NCBI RefSeq assembly: GCF_030704535.1 | Contig: NC_081818.1 | Span: forward strand, 3,051,001 to 3,115,000 | DNA length: 64,000 bases | Source of the DNA: Vitis vinifera | Taxonomy: Eukaryota > Streptophyta > Magnoliopsida > Vitales > Vitaceae | Direction: 5' to 3' | In this document: positions 48,523 to 60,294 of the stretch, piece after piece | Position numbering within the stretch: position 1 is the first letter of the stretch | Layout: each line of letters begins with the position of its first letter | Notes under the pieces: generated by a model | The model's input: the letters and a program-made list of their open reading frames with translations, nothing else | What the model was told of the DNA's origin: nothing | The model's database searches: none | Made by a program: the position numbers and the translations under genes

Positions 48523-51500
48523 ATGGATGAGAATGATGTTTCCACGGAAATCCAAGAGATTTCTTTGGATCAGGAGCAGAGACTTCCAGTTTCTCAGAAA
48601 ATTGATGATTTAAGCACCAAGATTCAGGTACAATTTTGATAACTATAGCCTAGCCATGCTTTGTTTAGATGCTGAGAAAGCTCAAATAGGGAACCTAAAA
48701 GAAAATTTTGAACTTGTCAAAAGAAAAAAATGAACTACGCATTTCAAGTAAGCAGAACAGTTGAATTAGATTAACTCTAAGCGGAGGATTTTTGTTTTCT
48801 CAAGAGTAATGTGAAATTGAACATTAGGAAATTTTCTTGTCTTTTCCTGCCTTTTCTATGCAACCAATCAGAGCTTTGGATGTTTTGTCTCAAAAGAAAA
48901 TCCATCCTCATTTACTTTTCATTGGCTTTGCATCTTCATTTGTCAGAATTTGAAGGGGGAGCACATAATTCTATGTAATGAAGTTAAGAGCATGAATACT
49001 GATTCCTTTCCTGGCCCCGAGGTTTCCAATGCTCTTCAGCTTCTCGGTTTGCCTTCTTCACTGACCAAATCTAATGTTGTATACCCTTCTTTTTTGGGGG
49101 GTCTGATTGATTGGTTTATTGTTTTCTTTGTTTGGTCTTTTAGGTATAGAACATGAAAATTTGAAGAAGAAATATACGGAAGACAGTCAGCTTCTGAAGA
49201 AGAAGTACCTAGAAGAATGCTTGGAACGGAAGCGGCTGTACAACGAAGTGATTGAACTCAAAGGCAACATCAGGGTCTTCTGCAGATGTAGACCCTTAAA
49301 TCAGGATGAAATTGCAAATGGATCCACTTCTATAGTTGACTTTGACTCATCTCAAGAGAATGAGCTTCAAATCATTTGCTCTGATTCTTCGAAAAAGCAA
49401 TTTAAGTTTGACCATGTGTTTAGGCCTGAGAGTGACCAAGGTAACCTCAAGAAACACATAATTGATTTTGGGTCTTGAATTCTTTACAAGTTTTTAATTC
49501 TGGGTTTGTTGAATATGCAGAGGCTGTTTTTGCACAAACTTCACCAATTGTGACTTCGGTGTTGGATGGGTACAATGTTTGTATATTTGCCTATGGACAG
49601 ACTGGAACTGGAAAGACCTTTACAATGGAAGGAACTCCTGAACATAGGGGAGTCAACTACAGGACTTTGGAGGAGTTGTTTCGAATTTCAAAGCAGAGAA
49701 GCAACATAATGAACTATGAATTGTTTGTTAGCATGCTGGAGGTTTACAATGAGAAGATAAGGGACCTTTTGGTAGAAAACTCCAACCAGCCTGCTAAGAA
49801 GTAGGTCTTCTGAACTTAATTCTTTACTATAGCTGTATCATTTGAAGTTTGGTGTTAAAATCAAACATGCAACTTATAGTCTGTTTTGATGAGCAGTGGG
49901 AAAACCATATGGGTATATTTTACTACTGGAAAGGAAAATGAGAACCATGATCATAAGCAAGATAACTAGTGTCATGCTCATGGCAATTTTTTCAAGGGAT
50001 AATTTAGTATTTAATGGGAGCTTTCATGTAGATTAGATGATAGAATTCACCTCTAAATTGCAGTTCTCGCTTCACAACTACACAGACATTAAAATGATGT
50101 TTGAATTTTGAAGCAAAAAAGATACTGCTAACAAAGAGAGAAAATTTATTTATTGGTGATTATTGTTTATTGATAAACACAAGTAGCTCTGGGTTGATTG
50201 TTAAATCTCCAACTGAGAATCTTTACATATGCTTGCTTTGCTTAAAAACCTAGAGAAGTTGAATTTCAGTTGAATCTTCCTATATTGATGGCCAAATTTC
50301 AATCGATTTTGGGCTTGGCATGTTAGGTTTTATTCCACTATTTCAAAACAGTTCCATTTGGGAAGTGGTGATGGCGGTTTTATTTCATTATCAACTCACA
50401 AAAATCGATTATTAAATTAAATTTAAGGTCAAATTTGATGCTAAATACATTATAATGATTTTTATTTGGTTTAATATGCCTTAAAATAGATCTAAATAGA
50501 CTATGTTATGTGGATTAAGGTTGGAGATCAAACAAGCAGCTGAGGGAACCCAAGAAGTCCCAGGACTAGTTGAAGCTCGCGTTTATGGCACAAATGAAGT
50601 GTGGGAACTGCTTAAATCTGGAAGCCGAATTAGGTCTGTTGGATCGACTAATGCCAATGAGCTCAGCAGCCGCTCTCACTGGTAATTTTCTGCTCTCTGA
50701 ATAATTTATTTACATAAACAAAATCAAGGCAGTTCATTAATTTTGCGGATCATAGTCTGTTTAAACTAGATTTGATATATGAGGTTGACCAAATATCCCA
50801 TTTATTGTGGTAATGATCAAATAACTTGAGTGCAGCTTGTTGAGAGTGACTGTTAAGGGGGAGAATTTAGTGAATGGGGAGAAGACAAGAAGCCACCTCT
50901 GGCTAGTGGACTTGGCTGGAAGTGAGCGGGTGGGCAGGATTGAAGTTGAAGGTGAAAGGTTGAAGGAATCTCAATTTATAAATAAATCGCTCTCAGCACT
51001 TGGCGATGTCATCTCTGCCCTTGCTTCTAAAACAGCCCACATTCCTTACAGGCACATCTCTCTCCCTCTCTCTCTCCACCCCCCCTTCTCTATGTCTCTC
51101 TCTCTCATCTTTGTGTGAATCTATCTTTCATTTTATTTAACTAAATATGTTTTATTTCTTTCTCTCCAAATCCAGGAACTCCAAGCTCACTCATATGCTA
51201 CAGAGCTCTCTAGGTGAGCTTCTCCTGTCTTTATATTTCAACATTTTATTTGATTGGGAGATGATCCCATATAGCTGGATTTCCTGCAAATTCTCTAGTT
51301 CTCCTGGTTACAATGTGCCCACTCCCCTGCACTTCGAGTAAGTGCAGTGGTGGTCATACTTTACTTTCTGCAACTTTGTATTCTGGGATTTGTAACTGCA
51401 GTAGTTTTTGAGGTTTAGCTGCAGATAATCCAAATCCAAATTTTGTGCTGCCATAAAGCAAAAGCTAAAATGTTCATATTTTTTTTCCTCAACTCAAAAA

Positions 51501-52891
51501 AATACTAATCAAAACTTAAAATACAGGAGGAGATTGCAAAACCCTAATGTTTGTCCAGATCAGCCCAAGTGCTGCAGATTTAGGAGAGACCCTTTGCTCA
51601 CTGAACTTTGCCAGCAGAGTCCGGGGAATTGAGTGTGGTCCTGTTCGTAAACAAGCAGATCTCACCGAAATTTTCAAGTATAAGCAACTGGTATGTGAAA
51701 ATAAGAATAAACTTTTCCAAAATAATTCTGTGCAGTTTCAAGCTGGGCTGAACTTCAGGTCTTATTTATGAACAGGCAGAAAAGCTAAAGCACGATGAGA
51801 AGGAAACCAAAAAATTGCAGGATAACTTGCAGTCACTGCAATTAAAACTTGCAGCCAGAGAACATATCTGCAGAAGTCTTCAAGAGAAGGTAACCACTCA
51901 TTTTTCTCCTTCAAAAATGGCATCTGAAATGCAACAAAAGATTTCACAATCTTTCTAACAGATGCCTAAAGTTATGCTTTTCAAGTTTTATGCAAACACA
52001 AAATAAGTAGCCGACTTTTGTCGGTTTCTTATTAGTTTTCATGCCATTGAAACAGATAGTTGATTGTAATTTTTTCAACAGGTTCGAGACCTTGAAAATC
52101 AATTAGCAGAGGAAAGGAAAACCAGATTAAAACAGGAAACTAGGGCCATTGCTGCTGCTTGTCCAAAACCTCCTGCCTCATCATCTTTATTAAAACAACC
52201 ACTGAAGACCATAGCAGAGAAAAAGCCACCTTTACCCTCAAAACCGAGGATGCCCTTGAGAAGAATCTCCAATTTCTTACCCCCACCATCTCCAATCCCA
52301 CCCCACAAAACCATGAGTTCCTCTTCCATTCATCCAGCTTCAACAGATGACAAAGAAAACATGCTCAGAACAACAGCTGCAGCAACCAATACAAAATCCT
52401 TTTTGCAACCAAGACGGACCTCCTTTGCTGTCAGACTTCCTCCAACATCAACAGCTCAGGTTCTTCAGCCGAAGAGACGAGTCTCCATTGCAACATTCCG
52501 CCCTGAATCGAACTCACACATGACCACTCCCCTCAACACTCAATTAAAGAGTAGAGGTGCAGTCGGCAGGCAATCCTTTGTGAGGGACCCACATAGGATA
52601 CGGCGTATATCAAGGATTTTCTCTCCATTGAGGAGGGCATCTGGTGCAACAGTTCAGGCAACACCAACTGCCATGAGAAGCAGTAGTAGATTCATGGGCC
52701 CATCGATGCAGGCAACACCAACTGCCATGAGGAGCAGTAGTAAATTCATGGGTAGTCCTCCTATGGAAGCAGGTTCATTGAGGTCAAAGCACCCAGCAGT
52801 AATTGCACTGCAAAGGAAACAGTTAGTGTGGAGTCCACTGACCATGAGGGGCGGCATGAGAAATTACAGAAGGTCATTAGTACCTTCTTGA
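48523..52891 (+). CDS. KIN14S: Kinesin-14 (KIN14S type), copy 1, intact
   Basis: Ten exons: 48523-48627, 48947-49046, 49144-49440, 49521-49800, 50520-50681, 50836-51051, 51176-51213, 51527-51690, 51776-51889 and 52082-52891. They give 761 residues. Order: short N-terminal region ([18 protein letters not shown]), coiled coil (about 68-107), motor (about 109-450), second coiled coil, basic serine/threonine-rich tail. Motor motifs: P-loop GQTGTGKT (about 193), switch I NELSSRSH, switch II DLAGSE. The internal motor with neck helix before it marks a minus-end-directed kinesin-14. The tail repeats [11 protein letters not shown] twice. The intron after exon 6 has a GC donor (TACAG|GCACAT). A leader intron probably ends at the TTCAG near 48494. 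An upstream in-frame ATG at 48445 lies before that acceptor and is not favoured. Confidence 0.92.
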
Positions 52892-54100
52892 TCACCCACT
52901 GGGGTATGAATGAAGTCTCAGCCTGTATCATCAATTACACTAAAATGACAAACCCTTTCTCTCCCATCCATTTTTCAATTTTTTGTTCTTTTGGATTTTA
53001 TTGCCATTGTATGCTTACTAAAATCAACAGTTCCTTGTTGAAATCTAGTCTCGGTTTCTTCGTTTCCCATAAACAAGTGTTTCTAACATTTGCGCTCTAT
53101 CTTCATTCTATAATACATAGTTCCATTTATATTTTCTTATAAGAAGATTGGAAATAGCAGCCCCCTTGTGTTGCTTTCTTGATGCGAACCTTAATCGACA
53201 CGCTTTGAGACCCAACAAACAATATTGGAATAATTGCCCAAGAAAGCTACAATACAAATTTTTGATGTTTATAAGTGAAACGCGAACCAAAAGTAATAAG
53301 TAATAGACCAAGACCCAATGATTACAATGGAATCACGAACCGAAGGTATAAAGTTTGAACGCCACAAGGAAGAATCCTTGATAAGTTTACAGAAGAACCA
53401 AAAGAAAAGCAAAGCCTCACATTTTCTGATTTTTTTATTCAATAAAAATTATCCCCTTTTCTGATTTTTTTTATTCAATAAAAATTATCCCAGTGTGTAC
53501 TATTTATATGTCATGAAAAAAAACTTACTAAATATTAAAATCCTAAACTAAAAAAGATACTATATATTAAAATCCTAAATAAAGGTTGATTTGGTTTGAA
53601 ATTAGCAGATCCAAAATAGGAAAATAGCTAAAAAACGTTTTAAATAATAAAAGCCTAAAATTAAGGTAGATTTGGTCTGGATTTAGAAGCTCTAGAATAG
53701 GAAATAATTGATATGAAGCTGGAAAGTCAATCAGTCATTAATCCATGCCATAAATCACGCCCAATCAAGTTAGATTAGCCCTCAATAGATTGGATTAAAT
53801 TTATTACACATTCATCTTCCTTTGGGCCAAACTTGGAATGTCCTACGTCAGAATCAGCCCAAATATCTTGAATTAGCCCATTAAGTGCTTATTTGATCTT
53901 CTTAGATCTTGCTTTAGTAATAAGCCCAACTGGAACATGCAATGGATCCTTGAATGCTTGTTGATTCTCATCATTTCCCCTCCACACCTTACAATGCCAA
54001 AAATGGTGATATTTTAAATGCTAATCTACAACAAAGTGCTTTGGAAAGTGCTTTCAAAGGCACAAGGAAGAGTAGCAAAGTTGTCTTCTATGCTGCTAAA
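52892..54100. other. 3' flank of kinesin copy 1 with unclassified repeat-like DNA
   Basis: About 280 bases are probably 3' UTR. From about 53180 to 54100 the sequence is absent from the equivalent place in the second duplicated unit. It includes a 34-bp direct repeat at about 53423-53493 (TTTTCTGATTTTTT...AAAAATTATCCC). No reading frame of a known family is seen. It may be an insertion in unit 1 or DNA deleted from unit 2. Confidence 0.45.
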
Positions 54101-54109
54101 AGAGTCTTG

Positions 54110-54440
54110 ATGAAACTATCTTTGATCCTACCCTTATTAAAGAACTTAAAAACGTCAATGTACATTATATGGGATTGTGGAATATAGCAAATCTTGATGG
54201 GTGTTCGTTTTCATGAACTTTGATGATAATTTTGGTCTCAGTTGTTTCATGAGACTGTGGAGCTTCTCTCTTGTGACAGTTTTCTTACCTTCTTGTTGGA
54301 TCCCTTCATCAAGAATGGCTATGTGAATACCTCAATAGTCAATACACATATAGAGTACTGTGGTAGTCCCTAAGAATGCAGAGTGCCTAGCCATTTCTGG
54401 GGTTGAGTTGAGAAGCCTTCATCAGCTTCTCAATTCACAT
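54110..54440. repeat. Flank shared by both duplicated units
   Basis: CTATTAAAGAACTTAAA-type sequence, then TTTTGGT, TCATGAGA, TTCTCTCTTGTGACAG and AGAATGGCTATGTGAATACCTCAAT recur at 62085-62340 with moderate divergence. It is the tail of the receptor-kinase pseudogene or its flank. Confidence 0.65.
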
Positions 54441-55157
54441 ATAGATTTTGCACTTTCAGGTCACAATGTACAACCTGAATAGGACATAACAGCCCCCATG
54501 GAGATACATACTCCAAGCCATGAGCAATATCTATTGCTATTCCCATTCTTTCCCTCAATTTCAATTCACCAGCTCCTCCACCTGACCCCCCAGTATAATA
54601 CTGATGTTGTTCCAAGTTCCAAGTTCCAAGTTCCCATTTCCCATTTCCCACAAACTCCAAAAAAAAAAATATACCTTTGAGTTCTCGTCTCTGGATTGAT
54701 CCTACCATTCTGACAAGATTTGAATGTCCAATTCCAGAGGCTATTTGGAACTCCCTTTTGAAACCTCTGTAACCCTGGCTGCACTGTTCTTCTACAACCT
54801 TAACAGCTAAAACAGTTCCCCCCCCAAAATATTAGCCTCATCAGAGCTTTTGAGTAAAAGGTCAACTTCCACCATGGTTCAGGAAAAGCCATTAGAATTG
54901 GATCCAGTAGCTCCTGCACTTCTCCTTTTGAAGAAGAAGAAGAAGAAGAAGAAGAATCCAGTTAAGACAGCAGCAGAAACAAAGAGCAATAAAACAGTAC
55001 CACAAATCTAGATTCATGAATCAGCTTTAAGTATCCAATTTCATCTAGTAGCTCTCCTGTTATTTCATTGTTTCAAAGATTCAAGTAATAGGTAAAATCT
55101 TTGGAAAAACTTCCATTCCTGCAAATAGACATGGCCCCAAGTGCAACTTCTGTAGAT
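54441..55157 (-). pseudogene. LRR receptor-kinase pseudogene fragment
   Basis: On the minus strand the pieces match the intact receptor kinase at 17.6 kb in order. LQKLHLGPCLFAG (from 55157) matches the LRR region, with NNEITGELLDEIG next. Then LLLFVSAAV plus FFFKRRSAGA is the membrane and juxtamembrane part, DEANILG and VLAVKVVEEQC come from the N-lobe, GYRGFKREF and SNLVRMVGSI follow, then ELKLRERMGIAIDIAHGLEY and VVHCDLK. The frame changes several times, the LRRs between LQKLHL and the membrane segment are mostly missing, a (TTC)n expansion sits after the membrane segment, and the DFG end is lost. It cannot code for a receptor. Confidence 0.88.
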
Positions 55158-55429
55158 GTAACTACTCACAAAGTGTTTTTAAAAGAATAAAAACATTTTT
55201 TAAGCTAAAAACGTTTTTTAAAATCACAGCTAAGCAGACTCTAAATTTTATCATATATTTTAATAGTTTTGATAAAAAAATTTAATATGACCCGGAATTG
55301 GTAAGATAATATTTCTCAATCTAATGCATCAATGAATCTATCATAAAAAGACAAATACAAAAATTTCTTCCCTCGTATAATTAATTTCCCATTTTAACAA
55401 TAAGATTTGAGGTCTTCGTAAGGGTAAGA

Positions 55430-55776
55430 TTTTTCAAATTAATCTACATCTCGACCACACTATGCACGCCACGTGTCTGATGAGAGGATCATACGGCGGT
55501 GAATCAATGGCTATGGGCTCTCATCACTTGGGTCTCACTTCCCTCTAAAATTTTTTTTGAAAACTAGCCGTTTGGATGAGGCGAATGGTGGGATAGAATC
55601 TAACGTTTTGACTTTGACTTTCACTTCCAGTTTGGTTCTAGAGAAAGAGACAGAAAAAGAAAATGCAAATAATTTAGAGAGAGAAACTGCGTATTTTAGA
55701 GAGACAAAGTGATGAATGTTGTGTTGAGAGTTTGAGACCCACCATTTGTGAATTGTTTTCTCTGGGGAAAAAAGAA
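55430..55776 (+). promoter_or_regulatory. Promoter and leader of the truncated gene at 55.8 kb
   Basis: CTCGACCACAC, GCCACGTGT, GAGGATC, CGGTGAATCAA and ACTAGCCGTTTGGATGA recur in order at 63720-64000. The element GCCACGTGT (about 55469) is a G-box/ABRE-type site kept in both copies. The recurrence shows that this region is part of the duplicated unit. Confidence 0.6.
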
Positions 55777-56324
55777 ATGGTTGTAAGAACCCCGCCAAAG
55801 CAGAAGAAAATTGATGCCCCTCTCAACCCCATTCTTCTCAGAGAACCTGTAAAGAAGGTGGCTACTTCATGCCTTTTCCTAGGAACCTTTTTCCGTCTCT
55901 TCTGTTTGGTTGCTGAGAAAAACTGCAGAACAGGAAAGAAAAAAGTTCGTGGTTTTTGAATCTTTCGTTTTTGATGTTCAATGGTTGTACTGGGTTGGAT
56001 GTTTCTATAATTTTGAGCATTTCTCATTAATGGGGTTTGAGCAACTGTCGTCTAGTGCACTGCCTTCTCTGGGGCTTTCTTGCCTTAATTTTCTCAGCAA
56101 CCAAACGGAGATTTGCATTCAGATCTCTCTCTCCCCAACTTCTGGGTCTGTGGTTTTATGTTTTTTCTGGGTGAAATTCAGGTGGATCAATGCATGGCTC
56201 GATTACAAGATCTTCAGTACACAGTTGCAGGTGGAACAAAGGTCGTATCTGGGGAGACACTGAGCCCTCGGAGTACCAGAGTCTATCTCAGAACGAGTCT
56301 CAGATGCAAGCAAGAGTCTCTCAG
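55777..56324 (+). pseudogene. First two exons of an unrecognised gene, probably truncated
   Basis: Exons 55777-55848 and 56182-56324 join in frame to 71 codons plus two bases. The product starts MVVRTPPKQKKIDAP and continues with [29 protein letters not shown] and CKQESLR. It reads like a genuine conserved plant protein, but I cannot name the family. After the GT donor at 56325 no convincing third exon is found. The second duplicated unit, starting with the repeat array at 56765, follows within 450 bases. The gene is therefore probably cut off by the duplication junction. A second copy of its promoter lies at the right edge of the window, and its exons would be outside. Confidence 0.55.
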
Positions 56325-56764
56325 GTATCTCTCACCACTTCTCTCAGTTTCTTCCCTTTTCCCTCCACTGTTTGGTTCCTGGGAAAATGAATATTATATT
56401 ATATATCAGTTCATTTACCTACCTTTTCCTCTCAACCAAACAGAACCATACGTTCCACTATAAAATCAGTGCTTCTTGTTTATTTTTCTCAGTCAGTTTG
56501 TAACATTCAAATGAGGTTTTGGAGGACAATAGATGCTGCCCGGAAAAAATTGCCAACTAACTCGATGTCAATAGGCATGGGATTCTAAATTTTACTCCTC
56601 TAGTTTTCCACAATTTTCTCCTCAGCCAAACAGACCTTTTTTTTTCTCTTTTTTTTTTTTTTGGTCTAGAGTTCCTCCCATTTATACTTTGTGGATTAGT
56701 GATCAATTGTTTCATATGAATTAATAATAATAATAATAATATAATAGTAATTTTTCCAAACATT

Positions 56765-56982
56765 AGGTGACGTGGCATCCCAACGAGGTGACGTGGTATC
56801 CCAAATAGATGACGTGGCATCCAATTAGGCGACGTGGCATTCAATTAGGTGACGTGACCTCCTAATTTAGGTGACGTGGCATCCTATTTTAGGTGACGTG
56901 GCATCCTAATTTTAGGTGACGTGGCATCCTAATTTTAGGTGACGTGGCATCATAGTTTAGGTGACGTGGCATCCCCAATTTA
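56765..56982. repeat. Ten tandem ~21-bp units with TGACGTGGC (ABRE/bZIP) sites
   Basis: Units start at 56765, 56786, 56807, 56827, 56847, 56869, 56891, 56914, 56937 and 56959. Consensus: AGGTGACGTGGCATCCTAAT plus one to three T. Seven units hold TGACGTGGCAT exactly. Eight hold ACGTGGC, the ABRE core. Units 2, 4 and 5 each carry small changes. The array ends about 140 bases before the TGACCGTTGAG element, inside the promoter of kinesin copy 2. Kinesin copy 1 has a single matching site at 47646. Confidence 0.95.
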
Positions 56983-57042
56983 GAAACAATATGAAATTAC
57001 CGTATCCAATGAAAATTTTCCAAAAAAAGGCTCCTAAGTTTA

Positions 57043-57122
57043 GAGCCGTTGGCGCAATCTCTCCCGGTCCAACAGCCCACATTCATTTAATTCAAACTTA
57101 TAAACCCTATGTGACCGTTGAG
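57043..57122 (+). promoter_or_regulatory. Kinesin copy 2 core promoter with weakened MSA elements
   Basis: The three MSA positions of copy 1 align here. 57043-57053 (minus GCCAACGGCTC) misses two consensus bases. 57068-57078 (TCCAACAGCCC) has lost the AACGG core. 57112-57122 (minus CTCAACGGTCA) misses one. Compare one perfect and two near-perfect elements in copy 1. Confidence 0.55.
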
Positions 57123-57684
57123 GAATCCACTGTCTTCTCTGTTTTTCCTCTTCATCAATTCCTTTCTCTCTTCCTCCAACTATTCGACCTGCAAAACGTC
57201 GTCGTTTTTTCCGATCGCATTGCTCTCAGATCACACGGCTTTGTTCAATTTCTGAATAAGGTTTCTGCTTTTATGTTTTTGTTTTTCTTTCTTTGATTTA
57301 AGAAGCATGAACCCTAGAAACGGTAATTGTTTTGGTCTTCTTGGATTTTTGAGTTCGAGAAGATGTTTGGGTGTCTGCAGTCTTGAGTTCTTGAGTAGTT
57401 TGTTCTTTCATTTGGTTGTTTTTTTGGGTGTCTGAGAATGTGGAGGTGACATCCGAGGAACTTATTTTTTTGGGTTCAAGAAGTTGAGAAAAGGTCGGTT
57501 TTAGTCAGTCAGGTGGTTGTGTTAGGTGCAGTTGAGTGGTTGTTTTTGTTTCATTGGGTCTTAACTCTGAAGTGATGGGAATTTGAAATTCTAGTTTGTC
57601 GTTTTTGTGGTTCTGTGATGTGTGTGTGTTGATCAAGGGTTTTGGATGTTGCTTCAGGAAAAAGTTGAACCAAATTGGGACAAG

Positions 57685-60258
57685 ATGGATGAGAATGATG
57701 TTTCCATGGAAATCCAAGAAATTTCTTTGGATCATAACCAGAGACTTCCGGTTTCTCAGAAAATTGATGAGTTGAGCACCGAGACTCAGGTACGGTTTTG
57801 GTAATTATAGCCTAACCATAATCTTTAGATGCTGAGAAAGCTCAGGTTAGGGCGACCTAAGAGAAAATTTTGAATCTTATATTTTACATGATTTAGGTTT
57901 GTCAAAAAATATGAACAACACATTTTAAGTAAGCGGAGGATTAATGCAAAATTGAAGATTCAGAATTTTACTTATCTTTTCCTGCCTTTTCTTAGCAACC
58001 AATCAGAGCCTTGGACGTTTTGTCTTGTAAGAAAGTTCATCTTCATTTATTTGTCATCGACTTTGAATCTTCATGTGACAGAATTTGAAGGTGCACACAG
58101 TTTTATGTAATGAAGTGAAGAACATTGATGCAGATTCCATTCCTGGCCCTGAAGTTTATGATGCCCTTCTGTTTCTCGGTATGTCGTCTTCACTAACTAC
58201 TACTGATATTCTATATTCTTCTTGTCCGGGTTTTGATTGGTTTGTTACTTGCTTTATTTGATTTTAGGTATTGAGTATGAAACTTTGAAGAAGAAATATT
58301 TGGAAGAGAGTGAGCTTCTGAAGAAGAAGTACCTTGAAGAGTGCTTGGAACGGAAGCGGCTGCACAATGAAGTTATTGAACTCAAAGGCAGCATCAGGGT
58401 CTTCTGCAGGTGTAGACCCTTAAATCAAGCTGAAATTGCTAATGGATCTACTTCTATAGTCGACTTTGACTCATCTCGAGAAAATGAGCTTCAAATCATT
58501 TGCTCTGATTCTTCAAAGAAGCAATTTAAGTTTGACCATGTGTTCAGGCCTGGGAGTGACCAAGGTAACCTGAACATTCTCATATTTGATTTTGTTACTC
58601 TGGAGTAATTAGTTAATGGGTCTTGCACTGTTTACAAGTTTTTAATTCTAGGTTTGTTAAATATGCAGAGGCTGTTTTTGCACAAACTTCAGCAATTGTG
58701 ACTTCTGTGCTGGATGGGTACAATGTCTGTGTATTTGCCTATGGACAAACTGGAACTGGAAAGACCTTTACAATGGAAGGAACTCCTGAAAATAGGGGAG
58801 TCAACTACAGGACTCTGGAGGAGTTGTTCCGAATTTCAAGGGAGCGAAGCAACATAATAAATTATGAATTGTTTGTTAGCATGTTGGAGGTTTACAATGA
58901 GAAGATCAGAGACCTTTTGGTAGAAAAATCCAACCAGCCTCCTAAGAAGTAGGTCCCCTGAACTGAATTCTTTACTATAGCTGTACCATTTCAAGTATGG
59001 TATTCTGTCAAACATGCAACTTATACAAATATTCTGATTCTGATAACAAGTGGAAAAACCGAATGGTTTATTTTACCAATAGAAAAAATAAAAAATAATA
59101 AAAGAGAGAGAACCATGATCATAAGCAAGATTAAGTAGTGTCATGCTTATGGAAAAATTTTTGAAACAGAATTTATTTTCTATTGAGAGCTTACATGTAG
59201 ATTGGATGATAGAATGCACTGTAGTTGTGTAGTTCTCACTTTGCAACTTGCACGAACATTACACTTTTTTCTGTGTAAAATGATCTTTGAATTTTGGACC
59301 AAAAAAAGATGCTGCAAACAAAGAGAAAATACTTTATTTATTGGTGATTATATTTATTAATAAACACAGCATCAGTAGCTCTGGATTAGTTGGCCTCTGT
59401 ACATATCCTTGCTTCACTCAAACCCTAGAAAAGTTGAACTTCAATTGAATCACTCAAAACAAAGCATATTTAAAACAACTTGTTACCCACTGAAAATTCA
59501 ATCAAATTTGGGCTTGGCTTGTTGGGTTTTGTTCTAGTGTTTCAATTAGTTGTGGTTTTCTTCAGTAACAAACAACAAAACTCAGTAATTGAATTAAGTT
59601 TGAGGTCATATTTGGTCCTAACCATTATGCATTGTTGAATGTTATCTTAAAATAGATCTAAATAGAATGTGTTATGTGGATCTAGGTTGGAGGTCAAACA
59701 AGCAGCAGAAGGAACCCAAGAAGTCCCAGGACTAGTTGAAGCCCGTGTTTATGGCACAGATGAAGTGTGGGGACTGCTTCAATCTGGAAGCCGAAATAGA
59801 TCTGTTGGATCCACTAATGCTAATGAGCTCAGCAGCCGCTCTCACTGGTAATTTGCTGCTTCTGGTTGACAAATTAGATAATGTGTTATATTCATTTGTA
59901 AACATACATAACCAAAATCAAGGCAGTTCATTAATTTTGTGGTTCATAGTATGTTAAAACTATATTTGATGATATTATGAGGTTGGCCAAAATATCCCTT
60001 TTATATTGTGGTAATGATCAAATAATCTTGTGTGTGCAGCTTGTTGAGAGTGACTGTTAAGGGGGAGAATTTAGTGAATGGGGAGAGGACAAGTAGCCAC
60101 CTCTGGCTAGTGGACTTGGCTGGAAGTGAGCGGGTGGGGAGGATTGAAGCTGAAGGTGAAAGGTTGAAGGAATCTCAATTTATAAACAAATCGCTCTCAG
60201 CACTAGGTGATGTTATCTCTGCCCTTGCATCTAAAACAGCCCACATTCCTTACAGGCA

Positions 60259-60294
<36 letters not shown>

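Noticed and set aside
51762-51947. Minus-strand frames across kinesin exons (also 60553-60912)
   Set aside because: Shadows of conserved coding exons on the other strand.
56557-56844. Minus-strand 95-codon frame through the ABRE array
   Set aside because: The repetitive GMPRHL-like peptide is just the translated minisatellite.
56765-56982. Regular short repeats resembling a CRISPR array
   Set aside because: Units are contiguous with no unique spacers, and the DNA is plant nuclear.
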